A program made the position numbers and the translations under genes. From Rhynchospora pubera (taxonomy: Eukaryota; Streptophyta; Magnoliopsida; Poales; Cyperaceae), in the NCBI GenBank assembly GCA_028095005.1, contig CM051459.1:275547229-275611228 (forward strand): 64,000 bases of DNA, given 5' to 3'. The notes beneath the pieces are model-generated. The model was given only the letters and a program-made list of their open reading frames with translations. It made no database searches and was not told the DNA's origin. Below, piece by piece: positions 59,331 through 64,000 of this stretch; position 1 is the stretch's first letter, and every line of letters starts with the position of its first letter.

Positions 59331-59376
59331 ATGGCAAATGATCGATGGGAAACCAAGTCTCAAAATAAAAACCTCG
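59331..59376 (+). pseudogene. Start of the outer element's gag, interrupted
   Basis: The ATG at 59331 opens a frame beginning MANDRWETKSQNKNL about 80 bases after the primer site, the usual place for gag. The frame is cut at 59377 by the LTR of the minus-strand element. The rest should lie beyond the right edge. Confidence 0.5.
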
Positions 59377-60979
59377 TGTCTGCCGATCTAATCGTTTGTA
59401 GAACAGCTTGAGGGTCGAATCCACAGGAACGGTGTTGGAATATTAATCTTTTACTTTACTAAACTAGCTAGACGGTTCAACTCTTATATGAATTAAGGGT
59501 TGCAGGTGGATTCAAATCTTAAGTCTAGTTTCAAGGTCAAAACAAGAATTAATGAGAGAGATTCAACAAGTCACGTAATTCTAGGGTTTCTGGTTGCTAA
59601 CACTTCTTCTGAGTCCCAGTTCCAGCGGCCCGCTGACTCTCGTAGCGGCCCGCTAAAAGAACTTAGGTCGCTAATCTATTAGACTGGTCGCTGGCTACTT
59701 GGCGGGCATAGACAACCTCGCTGGTTCACTCAGCGGCCCGCTAGGATTAGCAATGTGAATGCAAATTGACTTAATTCAGTTGATAATTGTGCAGGGATAA
59801 TGGCTTAATTAAGGTCCTAGATCAAACTCTCGTTTTAGGTCTGGTTATCAATTAATTAACCCAATTTCCCTCGTGTAGAATCTAGATTTCAACTATCGTT
59901 TCTTGGTCTAGTTTCTACAAGTTTATACCTTTCTAACCTATGAAATCCTTGAGTTTTCACTCTTGGAAAGGACTTAACTCTCGTTAACTAGTCCTAGTTT
60001 AACCTTTCAGTTTGCAACCTTCATGTTAATCATAATCATGCCTAATAATCTAAGTTTATTTGGACTTAACCACCTAGCAATTAAGCGAGCTCTACTTAAC
60101 GGGTGTAAACAAATCTACTTAGACAATCATGGCATAATCAATTCAAGCAATTCAAGCAAGGTATAAAACACAAAGATATCAAATAAAATCAATAAACATG
60201 CAATCAACAACTAAGAATTCGAGTTTACAACCATAGCCCTAGAACAAACAATCAACGACTAAGAAACATCATACAAACACAAGAGAAAATGAGAATAAGA
60301 AAAGATTACAACCAATTGCTCTTGCGTGTGTCGAAATCTCCTATCAAACACGTCTCTTGCTGTCGCAAATGACCTGCTTGGCGCTGCCACAATCTGGACT
60401 TGAGACCTAACTCTCAAATAACTCAATATCTAACCCTCACTTGACCTTGGATTTGATCTCCTTCTTGTTCTCCCTCTTGTTCTCCCTCAAACAGGTCTTT
60501 AATAGGCCTTGGGAAGGTCTAGAAACGCTAGAAATAACTGAAGACGTGCTCTGGATGCACCTGGAGTCGGTAGAAACCGCCATCCAAATATAGAATTGCC
60601 AAATCGGGCGATTCTGCTAAATCTGGCAGTTCCAGGTCTGCGGGCCGCTGGGACTTTCAGCGGGTCGCAGGAAAATGTCAGCACTGCGTCCTGTCAGTAT
60701 TTTGAGCATATCTCCTTCATCCGAACTCCGTTTGAGGTGATTCAAGATCCGTTGGAAAGCTTAGAACGAGCTCTTCAACTTTATGGACTCATCCAAGTCT
60801 TTTCTTGTCCAGAATCTGCAATAAAATTAGAAACTATGGTAGTAACTCATTCTTGACACAAAACTCTAATTAAACTAACCTAAACTCATCTAAACTATAT
60901 AAGCTATGTAAACTCAAGGCATTTGGTTTAGTTTGGAGACAAAATGGTACTTGAATATGCATATAAAATCCACTCATCA
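59377..60979 (-). repeat. 3' LTR of a minus-strand gypsy-like element
   Basis: On the minus strand it starts TGATGAGTGGATTTTATATGC (60979 downward) and ends GATCGGCAGACA. It is preceded on the minus strand by a purine-rich tract. ~1.6 kb. It contains several AGCGGCCCGCT palindromes (59627-59750). Start sequences of this type are common in plant Ty3/gypsy LTRs. The other LTR is outside the window. Confidence 0.75.
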
Positions 60980-60981
60980 AA

Positions 60982-60994
60982 TCCCCCCAAGTTT
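60982..60994 (-). promoter_or_regulatory. Polypurine tract of the minus-strand element
   Basis: The minus strand reads AAACTTGGGGGGA just before the LTR start, the expected primer site for plus-strand DNA synthesis. Confidence 0.75.
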
Positions 60995-62779
60995 AACCTT
61001 TGCTTGTCCCCAAGCAAATATCTATCTTAGAAGAATGATTTGGCTCTAAACTAAAATAATGACTTGAGACTTACAAGTTATGAAAATTCTTAACATGCAC
61101 AAATATCGTGATTCGATTGAATTATTTAGATAATTTTACAAGCTTTTTCAAATTGAATTGAGTTGTCCCAAACGACCCACGCTTACCCCACATGTGAAAC
61201 ACTTAGGATGCTTGTAACTATTGCCCATAACTTACCTTGTTCAATTCCTAAACTTGTTGATTTTTCAAAGTTTGACAATTGACTTGGCAAAGAGATTCGG
61301 GATCACACCCTACCAACACAAATAACATGTCATATCAATTTATTTCACAACCAAGCTCTTGAGTACTTAAACCGCTATATTGATTTTCGAAAACGCATTG
61401 GAAATTGAACTAAAGTGAGACGGAAAAAAGGGTACAACTCCTCACCCATTCTATTCCAAAGTTTTTGGGTTGGACTTTTTAACTTTTCTCCCGGGGCTAA
61501 GAGGGTTTTCCCGCGGTGGAGAGGTTAGCCAAATTACGGTGGATTTATTTTCGAGATTTTTCTCGTTTTTTTTTTCTTTTTTTTTTAAAGTCATGAGCCT
61601 TTCTGTTTTTACTCATGATTTATGGAAGTTCTTTTATCCACCATAACCTATAGCTTCCCGCAATGTCCATGACATTGCACGCTTTTTAGTTCCCCTTTTT
61701 ATTTACTTTTTTTTATATACAAGGGTGTGTATTTACATCTTCGACTTTTAATAAACTTGAGAACAACGGTTGTTTGACTCTAGACTTAGTGTTTATTTCC
61801 ATAGTTGACATGCATTTGGGTCGGTAGAATCGATCTTGACAAAGTTTGGAAATTAATTCAATTGGTGGTTGTCTTGGTTTACCGATTTCTAATTGGTCAA
61901 TTCATTCATACTACTTATCAAATCATCAAATTTAAGTCTCAATCAAGATAGATTATGATACAATACCTACTCATTTCCTAAGGTCACAGGAGCTAGTCGA
62001 TCAATTAGATGACCCACAAGTCAAATCGAAAATTTTTCTAAAACTTCCTAAATAATTCATTCAATTCACGATATCAAAACTTGTTAAGTATCTCCCTAAC
62101 TTATTTAAATGCAATCTATATGAAATTATCATGCAATAGAGACAATTCCTAAATGAAATGCACAATTATACCTGTCAGTTTCAGTTTCAGCTACCCACCG
62201 GTCTTTTCTGCTACCCACCGAAAATCTCTGCTACCCACCGGACTTTTTCTGCTACCCACCGAAAATCTCTGCTACCCACCGAAAACTTCAGCGGGCCGCT
62301 GAGACACTCGGTGGGCCACCGATACTGGGACAGATATGAAATTAACACCTAAAATGCATGATGCAAACCTAGATACAACTCCTATTCTCTCCCCCCAAGT
62401 TTAAAACTTTGCATTGTCCTCAATGCAAGGAAAACATAACCTAAAAGAGAGAAAGGAAAGGAAACTCATCGAATTATTGTAGTGGTTGTGAAGTTCGCAT
62501 AGGGGTTGGTGCGACTTGCAAAACGGCTTGTATGCTCCTTCATGGTGTATCCCCCAAGTTTGAGCTCTTGCATACAATTCGTGTAATGGTGCTTCTAAAA
62601 GCTGATTTGTCACCTTTCTTCAAACCTAAAAACCAACAACAACAATTTATGAGTTATAACTAACTAAAACTAATTTAATCTAAATTAATCTAAACGAGAG
62701 AAAATGAAAATTTTGAGCCTTGGGTTGCCTCCCAAGAAGCGCTTGTTTTAGGTCACTAGCTTGACCACCTTGCATTTAC
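60995..62779 (-). other. Noncoding 3' internal region of the gypsy-like element
   Basis: No ORF of note between the stop codon at 62780 and the polypurine tract. It includes the CTTGGGAGGCAACCCAAGG phrase (minus strand, about 62720), often found just after pol in plant gypsy elements, and the tandem repeat at 62188-62290. Confidence 0.6.
62188..62290 (-). repeat. Tandem repeat of GCTACCCACCG units
   Basis: Five copies of a 20-22-base unit with GCTACCCACCG (plus strand), alternating between GG(T/A)CTTTTTCT and AAAATCTCT tails. It is followed by GCGGGCCGCTG. Confidence 0.88.
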
Positions 62780-63931
62780 TCATCTTATCTTCACTTTTCT
62801 CCCTCTCCACGCATCATAGTTCTCCCAAAAGTGCTTGAGCGGGTCCTTTGAAACATGCTTGGAGTGTTCTTCTTTGGATGTCATCTTCCTTGGCTCAATT
62901 ATGATGTGATACTTGATTTGCGGTTTGTTGTCTTCCATCACATCAAGTTTCTCCAAACATCTTTTAAGAGTGCTTAAGTCGAATTGGTTGAACTTCTCAT
63001 TTGTGTTGTCGGATGCCTCGACTTTGAGAGTAGTGTCACCATCTTTCTTCTCTTTAAGTTCATGATTCATGTTCTCAATTGGAGGATGCTTCAATTCCAA
63101 CTCATTAGATTTGACAATTTCAGCCCTAAACAATCTTTGTGGAAATGGAATTGGAGGGATATAGGGAGGAGGTGGTATGTACTTTGGTTCATCAAATTCC
63201 TCTTGTACCTCCCTATTCTCAACTTGTTTGCTTTCAGTTTTGTTGGTATCTAACCAAATTTGGGTCTTCTTGGAACTAGAGTTTTCAAATTCACAATCAC
63301 TATGCAAAGCCAATTCATTGTTTGGTTCATTGTGTAGTCTATATGAAGAATTTTCAGTCTCTAACATCCTTTGATGATGAGTAATGAGAGTATTGAGATA
63401 AGATGATATGGATTTCATTTCTTTCAAAAGTTTCTCATTAAACTCAATTTGCTTCATTTTAAATTCTTCAAACCTTGATTCAAAACTTGGCATTTGTGTA
63501 GATGATCGGAAATTATCAAAACTAGGAAAAAAAGTAGACCTATGGTATGGTTGAGACACTAAACCATGATTGTTCAAAGCAAAAGAAGGAAAATCATTCA
63601 AACCAGAATCGCATGTCTGTCTGTTGAGGTTCCAGCGGGTCGCAGGATCTCCCAGCGGGCCGCAGAAACTGGCAGTCATATTTTGTGCTTCAGGTTCCCT
63701 CCATGTGAATCTCGAACGGTCTGTTTGAAAGTCAAAAGGTTCGTCGAATCCGATGAGGTTGCTGAAGTTCTGGTTGTCTCCACATGCAATATTGATCGTG
63801 TTTTGCACGGTGTGAAAAGCACGCTCAAATTCACTCATGTTCGCATTAAGTCCGAATTGCCTATTCATGTGGTTGATTTTCTTCCAATTATCCTCCGCCT
63901 CTTGCTCACGTACCTGAAAAGAAGGAAACAT
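62780..63931 (-). CDS. Gag-derived ORF of a non-autonomous gypsy-like element
   Basis: An open frame of up to 383 codons in the same sense as the element. It has no zinc knuckle, protease, RT or integrase. A coiled-coil-prone segment lies at about 152-192, and a proline-rich stretch, PPPPYIPPIPFPQRL, at 253-267. That stretch resembles the end of gag in Athila/TAT-like gypsy elements, where protease would normally follow. Instead ~115 charged residues follow and the frame ends, then the 3' noncoding region begins. The annotated start may be wrong: the minus strand TTTCCTTCTTTTCAG before GTACGTGAG looks like a splice acceptor, so the true exon may begin at residue 7 and the protein may continue upstream, off the window. 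Confidence 0.55.
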   Translation of the reverse strand: MFPSFQVREQEAEDNWKKINHMNRQFGLNANMSEFERAFHTVQNTINIACGDNQNFSNLIGFDEPFDFQTDRSRFTWREPEAQNMTASFCGPLGDPATRWNLNRQTCDSGLNDFPSFALNNHGLVSQPYHRSTFFPSFDNFRSSTQMPSFESRFEEFKMKQIEFNEKLLKEMKSISSYLNTLITHHQRMLETENSSYRLHNEPNNELALHSDCEFENSSSKKTQIWLDTNKTESKQVENREVQEEFDEPKYIPPPPYIPPIPFPQRLFRAEIVKSNELELKHPPIENMNHELKEKKDGDTTLKVEASDNTNEKFNQFDLSTLKRCLEKLDVMEDNKPQIKYHIIIEPRKMTSKEEHSKHVSKDPLKHFWENYDAWRGRKVKIR

Positions 63932-64000
63932 GGTGATAGAATTTTTTGGTTTTTTTTAGATAAGACAAAATAAGTAAGATACAAGGATACAAGGGTGTCT
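63932..64000 (-). other. Continuation of the gypsy-like element to the window edge
   Basis: Contains a pyrimidine/T-rich stretch that could be an intron 3' part. The element goes on to the right. Confidence 0.4.

Noticed and set aside
1..64000. CRISPR arrays, prokaryotic operons, rRNA or intact tRNA genes
   Set aside because: None seen. Regular repeats here are microsatellites or element-derived, and TGGTATCAGAGC hits are retrotransposon primer sites, not tRNA genes.

Overview
This is a stretch of flowering-plant nuclear DNA, most likely from a eudicot. It is AT-rich, its one conserved host gene has many short exons with GT..AG introns, and the rest is dominated by plant-type transposable elements: Ty1/copia and Ty3/gypsy-like LTR elements, MULE, PIF/Harbinger and hAT miniature elements, a Helitron end and a tRNA-derived SINE. 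I cannot name the species.

Layout. Positions 1 to about 14,650 are a nested block. Long inverted repeats carrying paired palindromes (core CTATAGCGGC) enclose a nearly intact Ty1/copia element on the minus strand (556-10089, target duplication TAATT), a probable gypsy-type LTR (10158-13112) and a foldback made of GTGTCGTGT words (13120-14295). Positions 15,671-22,582 are a second inverted-repeat element with the same end design: two palindromic modules per side with core ACGCGTTTATAAAACGCG. It carries two convergent genes and no transposase that I recognise. One gene is an intronless 316-residue protein with two zinc-finger-like motifs (16183-17133, plus). The other is a ten-exon plant mobile domain (PMD, MAIN-like) gene (21304-17566, minus) that reads through cleanly except for one in-frame TAG. 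Positions 23,000-40,500 are intergenic, with a solo copia LTR, an older relative of it, and about a dozen small elements, many with clean target duplications (9 bp MULE, 8 bp hAT, 3 bp Tourist-like). A Helitron 3' end lies at 45269-45296.

The host gene is on the plus strand at about 45,800-53,900. It encodes a 794-residue DENN-domain protein (uDENN, cDENN and dDENN, 18 coding exons, a 5'UTR intron, and a miniature element inside one intron). It resembles the Arabidopsis DENN (AEX-3) proteins such as At5g35560 and would act in Rab GTPase activation and membrane traffic.

From 58,578 to the right edge two LTR retrotransposons are nested. The outer one (plus strand) is interrupted just after the start of its gag by a minus-strand, apparently non-autonomous gypsy-like element with a 1.6 kb LTR, which continues past the window.

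The part most worth following up is the 6.9 kb PMD plus zinc-finger element. The two genes, the palindromic ends and the lack of a recognisable transposase suggest a poorly described transposon type, or a non-autonomous carrier of a PMD gene.
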